The notes under the pieces are model-generated. The model saw nothing but the letters and a program-made list of their open reading frames with translations. It was not told where the DNA came from and searched no databases. DNA of 19,381 nucleotides from Sphingomonadaceae bacterium (GTDB lineage: Bacteria; Pseudomonadota; Alphaproteobacteria; Sphingomonadales; Sphingomonadaceae): positions 1-19,381 of the forward strand of contig SHLU01000019.1 of assembly GCA_004282995.1 (NCBI GenBank), read 5' to 3'. The translations under genes and the position numbers were made by a program. Of the stretch, positions 1 to 6,977 are shown one piece after another (within the stretch, counting starts at the first letter, position 1; every line of letters starts with the position of its first letter).

Positions 1-836
1 AAGCCCGGGCCGAGGCTCTTGTAGAGCTTGTCGAAATCCCTCTCCACCGTCTGGCGGTAGAGATCCTCGAAGCTGGGAATGACGAAATAGGTCGGCTGCA
101 AGTCACTGATCACGTAATCGGTGCGCATGACCCGGTCGACATTGAGCATAATGCGGTTCGGGCTCTTCGCTTCGACCGCAAAAACGGCCTCGGTAGGACC
201 CGACAGGATCCCGGCACCATAGGCCCGGATATCGCTCGGACCTTCCTGCACCAGCCCGAATTCGACCGTGTACCAGTAGAGCGCGCCCAGCGCCTTGAGC
301 CGGTTGTAGCGCATCGCCTTCCAGCCCGCCTTGCCATATTCCTGCATGTAATCGGCAAACACCGGATCGGTCAGCATCGGCACGTGCCCGAACACGTCGT
401 GAAACACGTCGGGTTCCTGGATATAGTCGAAGGTCTCGCGCGTGCGGATGAAATTGCCCGCCGGAAAGCGACGGTTGGCAAGGTGCCAGAAGAATACGTG
501 ATCGGGGATAAGCATCGGAACCGGGACTACGCTCCAGCCGGTCAGCCGATCCAGCTCCTCCGACATCTCTGCGAAGTCGGGCACGCCGCCCTTGCCCAGA
601 TCGAGCTTTTCCAGGCCGGCCAGAAACGCGCTCGCCGCGCGGCCTGGCAACACTTCCATCTGGCGCGAAAACAAATCGTCCCAGACCGCGTCGTCCTCGC
701 TCGAATATTGGGTCTGGGTCGGTTCGAGCCAATCCTCGCCGACGTGATCAGGCCGTTTGAGCGGAGCGGTAAAGACATCCGCCGGCATATCGGGCAGGAC
801 ACTGAAATCCTGTTCTGGTTTTGCAAGAGTAGCCAT
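1..836 (-). CDS. phhA: Phenylalanine 4-monooxygenase, 3' end outside window
   Basis: Converts phenylalanine to tyrosine using a reduced pterin, non-haem iron and O2; a cytosolic enzyme opening phenylalanine catabolism. I translated 278 residues from the ATG at 834-836; the frame runs off the left edge without a stop. The iron ligands are visible: His146 and His151 in FHDVFGHVPM and Glu192 in YWYTVEFGL, spaced as in bacterial PhhA. The family is usually about 290 residues, so only a short tail is missing. Start choice is uncertain: in-frame ATGs also exist at 854 and 860 and none has a convincing Shine-Dalgarno; 836 gives a natural MATLAKPEQ start. The gene is divergent from ppk2, with about 70 bases between them, so both promoters must lie there. 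Confidence 0.95.
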   Translation of the reverse strand, partial: MATLAKPEQDFSVLPDMPADVFTAPLKRPDHVGEDWLEPTQTQYSSEDDAVWDDLFSRQMEVLPGRAASAFLAGLEKLDLGKGGVPDFAEMSEELDRLTGWSVVPVPMLIPDHVFFWHLANRRFPAGNFIRTRETFDYIQEPDVFHDVFGHVPMLTDPVFADYMQEYGKAGWKAMRYNRLKALGALYWYTVEFGLVQEGPSDIRAYGAGILSGPTEAVFAVEAKSPNRIMLNVDRVMRTDYVISDLQPTYFVIPSFEDLYRQTVERDFDKLYKSLGPG

Positions 837-907
837 GGTTTCAGCTGTAACCATTACCATGCAGGAGCCAGAGGTTCAAATCGGTACTTCATGACTGGAG
901 ATTGGGT

Positions 908-1687
908 ATGGGCGAGCTGAAACGCAAGGATTACGAGGACCTGGTCGAGCCGCTCGAGGAGGAACTGGTCCGCATGGCCCGTTGGGCGCGGGCGACCGGG
1001 GCGCGCATCTGTATTGTTTTCGAAGGGCGCGACACGGCCGGCAAGGGCGGGGCCATCCGCGCCGTCAGCCAACGTCTTAATCCGCGCCAGTGCCGGATAG
1101 TGGCGCTGTCCAAGCCAAGCGACACCGAGCGAACGCAGTGGTATTTCCAGCGCTACGTCCCGCATCTGCCGGCGGCAGGCGAGATCGTGCTGTTCGACCG
1201 CAGCTGGTACAACCGTGCAGGGGTCGAAAAGGTCATGGGGTTTGCCACCGCCGAGCAGGTCGACAGCTTCCTCGCCGAAGCCCCCCGGTTCGAGCGAATG
1301 TTGGTCGATGACGGAATCCACCTGTTCAAATACTGGCTCACGAGCGACCAGGCCCGGCAGGAGGAACGGCTGCGCGAGCGTCTTGAAGATCCACTCAAGC
1401 GCTGGAAACTCTCGCCCATCGATCTTGCCGCGCGCGAGAAATACGAAGCTTATACCCAAGCGCGCGAAACCATGCTGGAGGCGACCCATACTGAACACGC
1501 TCCCTGGACATTGGTCGATTTCAACGACCAGAAGCTGGGTCGGCTGACGCTGATACGCAACCTTCTCGACCGGTTGCCGGATACGCACATTGCGATCGAG
1601 AAGCTGGAATTCCCCGAGCTTGGGCATGAACCTTTCAGCGAGCAGTATGGCGTGATCGAACCGATTGCCGACTATCCAATCGGCTAG
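908..1687 (+). CDS. ppk2: Polyphosphate kinase 2 family protein
   Basis: A 259-residue protein of the PPK2 family, which transfers phosphate between polyphosphate and nucleotides, often in the direction of NDP phosphorylation. The Walker A-like loop GRDTAGKG is at residues 40-47. The Walker B/lid region FDRSWYNRAGVE is at 96-107, followed by the FxYWLTSDQxxQ segment typical of the family. Length matches a single-domain (class I type) PPK2. Start: a TGGAG at 896-900 sits 7 bases before the ATG at 908, so I prefer this over the in-frame TTG at 902, which would be only one base from the same motif. The stop overlaps the stop of the convergent hydratase gene by 4 bases (CTAG, 1684-1687). Nucleotide preference cannot be read from the sequence. 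Confidence 0.93.
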   Translation: MGELKRKDYEDLVEPLEEELVRMARWARATGARICIVFEGRDTAGKGGAIRAVSQRLNPRQCRIVALSKPSDTERTQWYFQRYVPHLPAAGEIVLFDRSWYNRAGVEKVMGFATAEQVDSFLAEAPRFERMLVDDGIHLFKYWLTSDQARQEERLRERLEDPLKRWKLSPIDLAAREKYEAYTQARETMLEATHTEHAPWTLVDFNDQKLGRLTLIRNLLDRLPDTHIAIEKLEFPELGHEPFSEQYGVIEPIADYPIG

Positions 1688-2544
1688 GCGAGCGAGGCTG
1701 TGGCCTTGGTCACTTGCCGCCCGTCATCGGCAAACGCACCCATCTCCACCTCGCCACTTCGCCGGTCCCGCCGCATGGCAAGGTGAAGCACTTCACCAGC
1801 AATGGCCGGACTAAGTGCGCGAAACGCGAAACGGGCAAGGCTGTTCTCGCCACACTGCAGCGCAGCGAGCCGCAGCAGCATCGATGCAATCAAAGGCCCG
1901 TGGACAACCAGTCCGCGATAGCGCTCGACCTCTCGCGCGTAGGGCCAATCGTAATGGATGCGATGAGTGTTGAAGGTGAGCGCAGAATAACGGAACAGCA
2001 AGGCGCTGCCCGGAGCGCGGGTTTCGACCACATCCCATGCCGTCCCGTCAAAACGTCCTGCGTCAGTCTCAGGCGGGCTGAAGGGGGCATCGGGCGCGGC
2101 CGCATCGCGATAAACCAGCGTCTGGATCTCGCGCACCGCCTCGTTACCGTCGGCCATTGTGACATGCTCGATGTCGACAAAACCCAGCGGGCCGCTGCTG
2201 CCCTCTTTCTCGGCGATCGAAGCGATCCGGCTGGTTCGTTCGATGCGGGCACCGACGGGAATGGGAGCAACAAATGTCGTGTTGCTGGCGGCCCACATCC
2301 GGCGCGGCAAGGCGATCGGAGGCAGGAAACTATCAGGACTGTCATCGCGCACCGGGTGCCCGTCACTCCCGAGCCTGGCAGTCGGCGTCTCAGGGGTACA
2401 CAGGCAAAGGTGAACACCTTGTGGCATGGGGCCTTCCGAAAGGGGCGGCAGATCGAAGGTCGCCAGCCAACGATGCGCCAGCGCCGTTTCGAGCCGATCG
2501 TTTACGGTGATCTCGCGGCCGATCCAGGCGTCCCATGCGCCCAT
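1684..2544 (-). CDS. Hotdog-fold acyl-CoA hydratase, mesaconyl-C4-CoA hydratase-like
   Basis: A 286-residue FAS1-like/MaoC-type dehydratase related to the HTD2 and mesaconyl-C4-CoA hydratase (Meh) group. The signature blocks are LPRRMWA near residues 79-85, LLFRYSALTFNTHRIHYD at 182-199 and GLVVHGPLIA at 211-220. The second hotdog carries His194, His197 and Asp199, where the family places its catalytic pair. Start: the frame is open further upstream, but the ATG at 2544 overlaps the thiolase TGA by one base (TGATG), indicating translational coupling, so I use it. It is the last gene of the four-gene operon. Meh hydrates mesaconyl-C4-CoA to citramalyl-CoA. The substrate here is inferred only from family and neighbours; a general beta-hydroxyacyl-CoA dehydratase is the alternative. 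Confidence 0.88.
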   Translation of the reverse strand: MGAWDAWIGREITVNDRLETALAHRWLATFDLPPLSEGPMPQGVHLCLCTPETPTARLGSDGHPVRDDSPDSFLPPIALPRRMWAASNTTFVAPIPVGARIERTSRIASIAEKEGSSGPLGFVDIEHVTMADGNEAVREIQTLVYRDAAAPDAPFSPPETDAGRFDGTAWDVVETRAPGSALLFRYSALTFNTHRIHYDWPYAREVERYRGLVVHGPLIASMLLRLAALQCGENSLARFAFRALSPAIAGEVLHLAMRRDRRSGEVEMGAFADDGRQVTKATASLA

Positions 2545-3773
2545 CAGCTTGCGCGCTCGAAAATTGCCGCGATGCCCTGGCCACCACCAATGCACATCGT
2601 TTCAAGGCCATAACGCACCCCGCGGCGGTGCATCTCGGCAGCCATGTCGGCCAGGATCCTTCCGCCGGTCGCGCCAATCGGATGGCCCAGTGAAATGCCC
2701 GAGCCATTGACATTGAGCATGTCGCGGCGCGTATCGTCCTCGCTCCAGCCCCATCCCTTCAGCACTGCCAGCACCTGCGGGGCGAAAGCCTCGTTGAGCT
2801 CGACCAGTCCGATATCGTCCCAGCCCCTCCCAGTGCGCGCAAACAGCCGCTCGACCGCAGGAACCGGACCGATCCCCATGCGCGAGGGGTCGCAGCCGGC
2901 CGCGGCCCAGCCACCGAACCACAGCGAAGGCGTGAGGCCCAGTTCCTCAAGCTTGTCCTCGGCGACCACAAGGCAAGCCGCCGCAGCGTCATTCTGCTGG
3001 CTGGCATTTCCCGCAGTGACAATGGCATCGGCGTCACGCTTCGCGTCAAGCGCGCGCAAGCCGCCGAGGCTCTCCATGCTGGCATCGGCGCGATAGCCCT
3101 CGTCATGGTCGAATACGACCGGATCACCGCGCCGTTGCGGAACTTCGACCGGAACGATGTGATCATCGAACTTGCCCTCGGACCAGGCCCGCGCTGCGTT
3201 CTGGTGGCTGCGCACGGCGAAGGCATCGGCTTCTTCACGGGTGATGGAATAGTCCTTGGCCAGGTTCTCGGCCGTCTCGATCATGCCGGTGATAATTCCG
3301 AACCGCTCGATCGGTTGGCTCATCAGCCGTCCGCGAGTCAGGCGGTCATGCAGCACCATATCGCCCATCCGCACACCGCCGCGCAGATCGGTCGTATAAT
3401 GTTCGACATTGGACATGCTCTCGCATCCCCCGGCGACAACCATGTCGGCCATGCCGGTCTCGACCATCATCGCCGCAGTCGCGACCGCTTGCACACCCGA
3501 CCCGCAGCGACGGTCGAGCTGGAAGCCGGGCACTTCAAGCGGCAGACCGGCGGCGAGCCAGCTCCAGTGGCCGATGGCAGGAGCCTCGCCACTGCCATAG
3601 CCCTGGCTAAAGACCACATCGTCGACCCGCGCCGGATCAATCCCGCTACGCTCGACCAGCGCCTTGAGGATCACCGCGCCCAGCGCGCCGGCCTCGAGCG
3701 GGGCGAGCGTGCCGCCAAAGCGTCCGACCGGTGTGCGGACGGGAGTGCAGATAGCAGCGCGGCGTTGGCTCAT
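2544..3773 (-). CDS. Thiolase family acetyl-CoA acyltransferase
   Basis: A 409-residue thiolase, which cleaves 3-ketoacyl-CoA with CoA (or condenses in reverse). Catalytic residues are all present: nucleophile Cys90 in DRRCGSGVQAV, the NEAFA motif at 327-331, His364 in GHPIGATGG and Cys394 in CIGGGQG. The region around ESMSNVEHYTTDLRGGVRMG resembles degradative thiolases linked to unusual acyl groups, more than the classical PhaA/AtoB type; that is a judgement by eye. The ATG at 3773 follows the CoA-transferase stop by 3 bases, and the TGA overlaps the hydratase start. Operon membership suggests it carries out the terminal cleavage of the same pathway. The acyl chain it accepts is unknown. 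Confidence 0.93.
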   Translation of the reverse strand: MSQRRAAICTPVRTPVGRFGGTLAPLEAGALGAVILKALVERSGIDPARVDDVVFSQGYGSGEAPAIGHWSWLAAGLPLEVPGFQLDRRCGSGVQAVATAAMMVETGMADMVVAGGCESMSNVEHYTTDLRGGVRMGDMVLHDRLTRGRLMSQPIERFGIITGMIETAENLAKDYSITREEADAFAVRSHQNAARAWSEGKFDDHIVPVEVPQRRGDPVVFDHDEGYRADASMESLGGLRALDAKRDADAIVTAGNASQQNDAAAACLVVAEDKLEELGLTPSLWFGGWAAAGCDPSRMGIGPVPAVERLFARTGRGWDDIGLVELNEAFAPQVLAVLKGWGWSEDDTRRDMLNVNGSGISLGHPIGATGGRILADMAAEMHRRGVRYGLETMCIGGGQGIAAIFERAS

Positions 3774-3776
3774 GAT

Positions 3777-5003
3777 TCAATCCTTGTCAGACAGGCGGAC
3801 AGTCCCGGCATCTATCAGCCGGGCGACTTGTCCCGACGAAAGCCCCAGCCGCTCGACCAGAACTTCCTCGCTGTGCTGCCCGAGATAGGGCGCTGGCGCC
3901 GGGTCGCCAGGTGTGGTTCCGGGCATATTGGCAAAGCTGCGGGTGGCCGGATATTCGAAACCCGATGGATTGGCAGGCGAAGGACCGAATAGCGGGTTGT
4001 CTCTCACCAACTGCGGATCGTTCGCCGCCTCATGCATTGTGCGGTAGCGCTCGTATGTGGTCCCGGCATTGGCCATGCGCTTTTCCAGCTTGGCCCAGTC
4101 AAACCCTTCGGCAGCGGCCTGGAACAGGTCGAACAGCCGGTGGCGGTGCTCGAAACGCGGGGTGTCGCCATCGGCAAAGCGCACCCCCAGCTCGCTTTCG
4201 AGCTGGGCGATCTCGGATTCCACACCGAATGCCACGACCAGTCCATCCCACTGCTTCGCCGTCAAAGCGGCAACCATGAAACGCACCCCGTCGCGTGTCT
4301 TGAAGTCGCGTCCGAATGCGCCCCAAATGGCATTGCCGAGCCGCTCGCGGTCGCCTCCGCGATAGAGCATTTCCGCCAGCGCGCCCGAATTGGCCATGGT
4401 GCCGATGGCGACGTCGCCTAGCGGGATGCGGACCTCGCTCCCTTCGCCGGTGGCGTCGCGGTGTCGCAGCGCGGCAAGCAGCGCGAAGGCGCTGTAGGCG
4501 CCGGTGATGAAGTCCCAAGCCGGCAGCACTTGGTTGACTGGCGGCGCGGTCGCCATGTCCCAGTCTTCGGGTCCGCACATCAACGGATAGCCACTGGCCG
4601 CGTTGACCGTAAAATCCATCGCCTGCCGCCCATCGTGCCAGCCCATGATGCGCACCGAGACAAGATCGCCCCGTCCTTCACTCATGGCGGCATGGCTGAG
4701 AAAGCTCTTTTCGGGCAGGTTGGTGATGACCTGTCCCGTCTTGCGCGCCAGCTCGACCAGCAGCTCGCGCCCCTCACCGCTGCGCAGGTCCAGCGCCACC
4801 GACTTCTTGGCCCGGTTGAGGTTCTCCCAGCTGAGCGAGCGCCCTTCGCTCGTCAGCATGTAGCGATCATAGTCGAGACCGCCCGCCATGTGGTCGACGC
4901 GGATCACCTCGGCCCCCATCTGCGCGCAATAGAGCCCGGCAGTAGGCGAGGCGACGAAGCTCGAAGCCTCGATGACAGACAAGCCCTGGAGGAGGTTATA
5001 CAC
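3777..5003 (-). CDS. Family III (CaiB/BaiF) CoA-transferase, 2-methylfumaryl-CoA isomerase-like
   Basis: A 408-residue class III CoA-transferase, a cytosolic enzyme that moves CoA between carboxylates through an aspartyl-CoA thioester. The probable catalytic Asp164 is in NQVLPAWDFITG. The N-terminal block GLSVIEASSFVASPTAGL and the block GAFGRDFKTRDGVRFMV resemble, from memory, the intramolecular CoA-transferase Mct of the 3-hydroxypropionate bi-cycle, whose active Asp lies at nearly the same position. Start: GTG at 5003, six bases after the acyl-CoA dehydrogenase stop; no strong Shine-Dalgarno is seen, but the next ATG (residue 29) would remove conserved sequence. The adjacent Meh-like hydratase strengthens the Mct-like reading. 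Alternatives are a formyl-CoA-transferase-like or racemase-like paralogue. Confidence 0.9.
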   Translation of the reverse strand: MYNLLQGLSVIEASSFVASPTAGLYCAQMGAEVIRVDHMAGGLDYDRYMLTSEGRSLSWENLNRAKKSVALDLRSGEGRELLVELARKTGQVITNLPEKSFLSHAAMSEGRGDLVSVRIMGWHDGRQAMDFTVNAASGYPLMCGPEDWDMATAPPVNQVLPAWDFITGAYSAFALLAALRHRDATGEGSEVRIPLGDVAIGTMANSGALAEMLYRGGDRERLGNAIWGAFGRDFKTRDGVRFMVAALTAKQWDGLVVAFGVESEIAQLESELGVRFADGDTPRFEHRHRLFDLFQAAAEGFDWAKLEKRMANAGTTYERYRTMHEAANDPQLVRDNPLFGPSPANPSGFEYPATRSFANMPGTTPGDPAPAPYLGQHSEEVLVERLGLSSGQVARLIDAGTVRLSDKD

Positions 5004-5009
5004 CCGCGC

Positions 5010-6188
5010 TCAGCCGTTCTGGGCGGCGAAATCGCGCAGCATGTGCTTGGCAATTTGCAGGTAGAGGATCTGCGTCGTACCCTCGTAAATGCGGTAGATG
5101 CGGGCATCGCGGAAGAACCGCTCTGCATCATATTCGGCCAAATAGCCTGCACCGCCGTAGATCTGCACCACCCGGTCGACCACGCGGCCACACATCTCGC
5201 TGGCGAAAACCTTGAAGGCGGCGGCTTTGCGCAGGATGTTCTCGCCCCGGTCGGCGCGCTCTGTCACGTCCTTCATCATCGCCTCGGCGGCGTAAATTTC
5301 CATATCGCTTTCCGCCAGCATCTGCTGGATCAGCTGGAAATTGGCGATTGGCTCGCCAAAGGCCTTGCGCTCGGTCGCGTAGCGCAATGCGCTGTCAAGC
5401 GCGCGACGGGCATAGCCGGTGGCTGCTGCGCCGACCGAAATGCGTCCGTTGTCGAGGCTCATCATGGCAAAGCGGAAACCCTGGCCGGTCTCGCCGCCCA
5501 GCAAGGCGTCGCCGGGCACCTTCACATCGTCGAGGATGACGTCGGAGATGTGGCTGCCTTCCTGCCCCATCTTCTTGTCAGGGCTGCCGGTCGAAACACC
5601 CGGCGTATTCATCGGCACGAGGAAGGCGCTGACATGGGCGTTCTTGGGCAAGGCTTCCTTTTCGGTCCGCGCCATGATCAGCGCAACATCGGCATGGGGC
5701 GCGTTGGTTATGTAGCGCTTGGTACCGTTGAGGATCCAGCCATTGCCGCCTGGATCTGCGGTGGCGGTGGTCGCCATTGCCGCACTGTCCGAACCCGAGC
5801 CCGGTTCGGTCAGGCCGAAACAGGCGATCTCGCCGGCGGCGATACGGGGCCACCATTCGGCCTTCTGCGCATCGGTTGCGCCGTTCTTGATTGCCGAGTT
5901 GAACATGCCGACATTGATCGAGAAGATCGAACGATAGGCCGGCGCGGCATAGGCCATGGTGTGGACCACCCGGGCATATTGCGAGGCGTTGAGCCCGGCC
6001 CCGCCAAAGTCTTCGGGGACGGTCAGGCCGAACAGGCCCATCGCCTTCATTTCCTCGACGATGTCGGCCGGGATGGAGTCGTTTTCGATCACTTCGCGCT
6101 CGGCCGGGATCAGACGCTCGCGGACATATCGTTCAAGCTGTTCGATGAACTGTTCGAAACTCTCGGCATCCATCCCGGTATCGGTCAT
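5010..6188 (-). CDS. Acyl-CoA dehydrogenase
   Basis: A 392-residue FAD enzyme that introduces the 2,3 double bond into an acyl-CoA and passes electrons to ETF. The family signature GLTEPGSGSD is present in the middle domain. The C-terminal domain has YGGAGYL and RIYEGTTQI, where Glu369 corresponds to the catalytic base of medium-chain type enzymes. Length is normal for the family, and much shorter than methylsuccinyl-CoA dehydrogenase (about 550). Start: ATG at 6188, with AAGGA at 6197-6201 eight bases upstream; the upstream open frame is arginine/proline-rich and not protein-like. It is the first gene of the four-gene operon, six bases before the CoA-transferase. The substrate cannot be told from sequence. 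Confidence 0.93.
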   Translation of the reverse strand: MTDTGMDAESFEQFIEQLERYVRERLIPAEREVIENDSIPADIVEEMKAMGLFGLTVPEDFGGAGLNASQYARVVHTMAYAAPAYRSIFSINVGMFNSAIKNGATDAQKAEWWPRIAAGEIACFGLTEPGSGSDSAAMATTATADPGGNGWILNGTKRYITNAPHADVALIMARTEKEALPKNAHVSAFLVPMNTPGVSTGSPDKKMGQEGSHISDVILDDVKVPGDALLGGETGQGFRFAMMSLDNGRISVGAAATGYARRALDSALRYATERKAFGEPIANFQLIQQMLAESDMEIYAAEAMMKDVTERADRGENILRKAAAFKVFASEMCGRVVDRVVQIYGGAGYLAEYDAERFFRDARIYRIYEGTTQILYLQIAKHMLRDFAAQNG

Positions 6189-6204
6189 CAAGGGCGTCCT
6201 TCTT

Positions 6205-6432
6205 CTATTGTTCGGCAGGCGGGGGGTCGCCCTCCCTCGTCTCGGCCGGGGCCGATCCAATGGCATTGGCCGGCAGTTTCCGCTCCTCGAGCATGGCAGC
6301 CGCCTCATCGAGCGCCTGTGCTTCTCCCACAGTGACACCGCCCGGACCGGGATCGTTTTCACCCGGACCGCACGCCGTCATCGCCAGGGCAAGGGCGAAT
6401 GCACAGGCCGGCAGGACGCACTTTCGGGTCAT
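6205..6432 (-). CDS. Small putative lipoprotein
   Basis: A predicted 75-residue lipoprotein of unknown function. Starting at the ATG at 6432 gives a compact signal peptide: a basic MTRK n-region, a hydrophobic stretch, and a lipobox-like MTAC with the lipidated Cys at residue 21, followed by GPGENDPGPGG. The mature part is short, acidic and proline-rich. Upstream in-frame starts (ATG 6444, ATG 6456, TTG 6480) exist; an AGGA at 6446-6449 is rather far from 6432, so the start is a judgement from the signal peptide. It lies 16 bases upstream of the acyl-CoA dehydrogenase start on the same strand and may be co-transcribed with it. No domain is recognised. Confidence 0.6.
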   Translation of the reverse strand: MTRKCVLPACAFALALAMTACGPGENDPGPGGVTVGEAQALDEAAAMLEERKLPANAIGSAPAETREGDPPPAEQ

Positions 6433-6483
6433 GGAATTTACCATATCCTGGTCCATTCGACGGAAAAGCGCGTCCTTCAATTG

Positions 6484-6840
6484 CTATTCGGTTGGCTGCG
6501 CAGGCTTGGCATGGTCAGCGTGGTCTGCACCTTGCCTGTTGGCATCCACCATGGCCTGGATGTCGGCCGCTACCTGGGTCGCATTATCGGCCTGCGTGGC
6601 GACGGATTTCTCTTCTACTTTGCGAGCAGTCTCGCGGCGCTCTTCAGCCTGTTCGTCGACACGCGCGGCAGTACCGGTATCATCCGCGACCGGCTCTTCC
6701 ACGACCGGCTCCATCACTTCGTCGGCAACTGTCTCAACAGTATCGGTTTCATCCTCGATCGCGACTTCGTTGGAATCTCCGCAAGCAGCCAATGCCAGCG
6801 CACCTGCTACGGCCGTGGCGAATCGCAAACCGGTCTTCAT
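6484..6840 (-). CDS. Acidic putative lipoprotein
   Basis: A predicted 118-residue lipoprotein. The signal peptide ends in the lipobox LAAC with Cys20, followed by GDSNEVA. The mature segment at about residues 25-55 is very rich in Glu, Asp, Val and Thr. It is followed by a charged, probably helical stretch (RVDEQAEERRETARKVEEK) and an Ala/His/Pro tail. No known domain is recognised. The start ATG at 6840 has GGAG at 6850-6853, seven bases upstream, a clear ribosome site. A perfect TTGACA on the minus strand (6948-6953) lies upstream but no good -10 was seen at the right distance. The gene is followed by the second small lipoprotein, so the two may form a pair. Confidence 0.75.
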   Translation of the reverse strand: MKTGLRFATAVAGALALAACGDSNEVAIEDETDTVETVADEVMEPVVEEPVADDTGTAARVDEQAEERRETARKVEEKSVATQADNATQVAADIQAMVDANRQGADHADHAKPAQPTE

Positions 6841-6977
6841 TTCGTATCTCCGAGAAATTCGTGGGTTGCGCCCAAGCGGGGCGTCGCAGTCAGTCTAGCG
6901 TTGGTACGACGCGCGGGCCAAGGGAAAACTTGCACTTGCCCGTATGCTGTCAACGCTCGCTATGCCATGGCGGCGGG

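Noticed and set aside
854..1627. Minus-strand open frame opposite ppk2
   Set aside because: ppk2 on the plus strand has clear P-loop and Walker B motifs; the antisense translation resembles no family.
3777..5003. Complete 3-hydroxypropionate bi-cycle segment
   Set aside because: Only two of the relevant families are present; there is no mesaconyl-C1-CoA hydratase, citramalyl-CoA lyase or malonyl-CoA reductase in the window.
4461..6335. Long plus-strand open frame (over 600 codons) opposite the CoA-transferase and acyl-CoA dehydrogenase
   Set aside because: It is the complement of two clearly recognised genes with catalytic motifs. Its translation is His/Arg/Gly-rich with no domain, as expected from GC-rich codon bias.
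6948..6953. Perfect TTGACA (minus strand) upstream of the lipoprotein gene
   Set aside because: No acceptable -10 hexamer lies 16-18 bases downstream; left as a possibility only.
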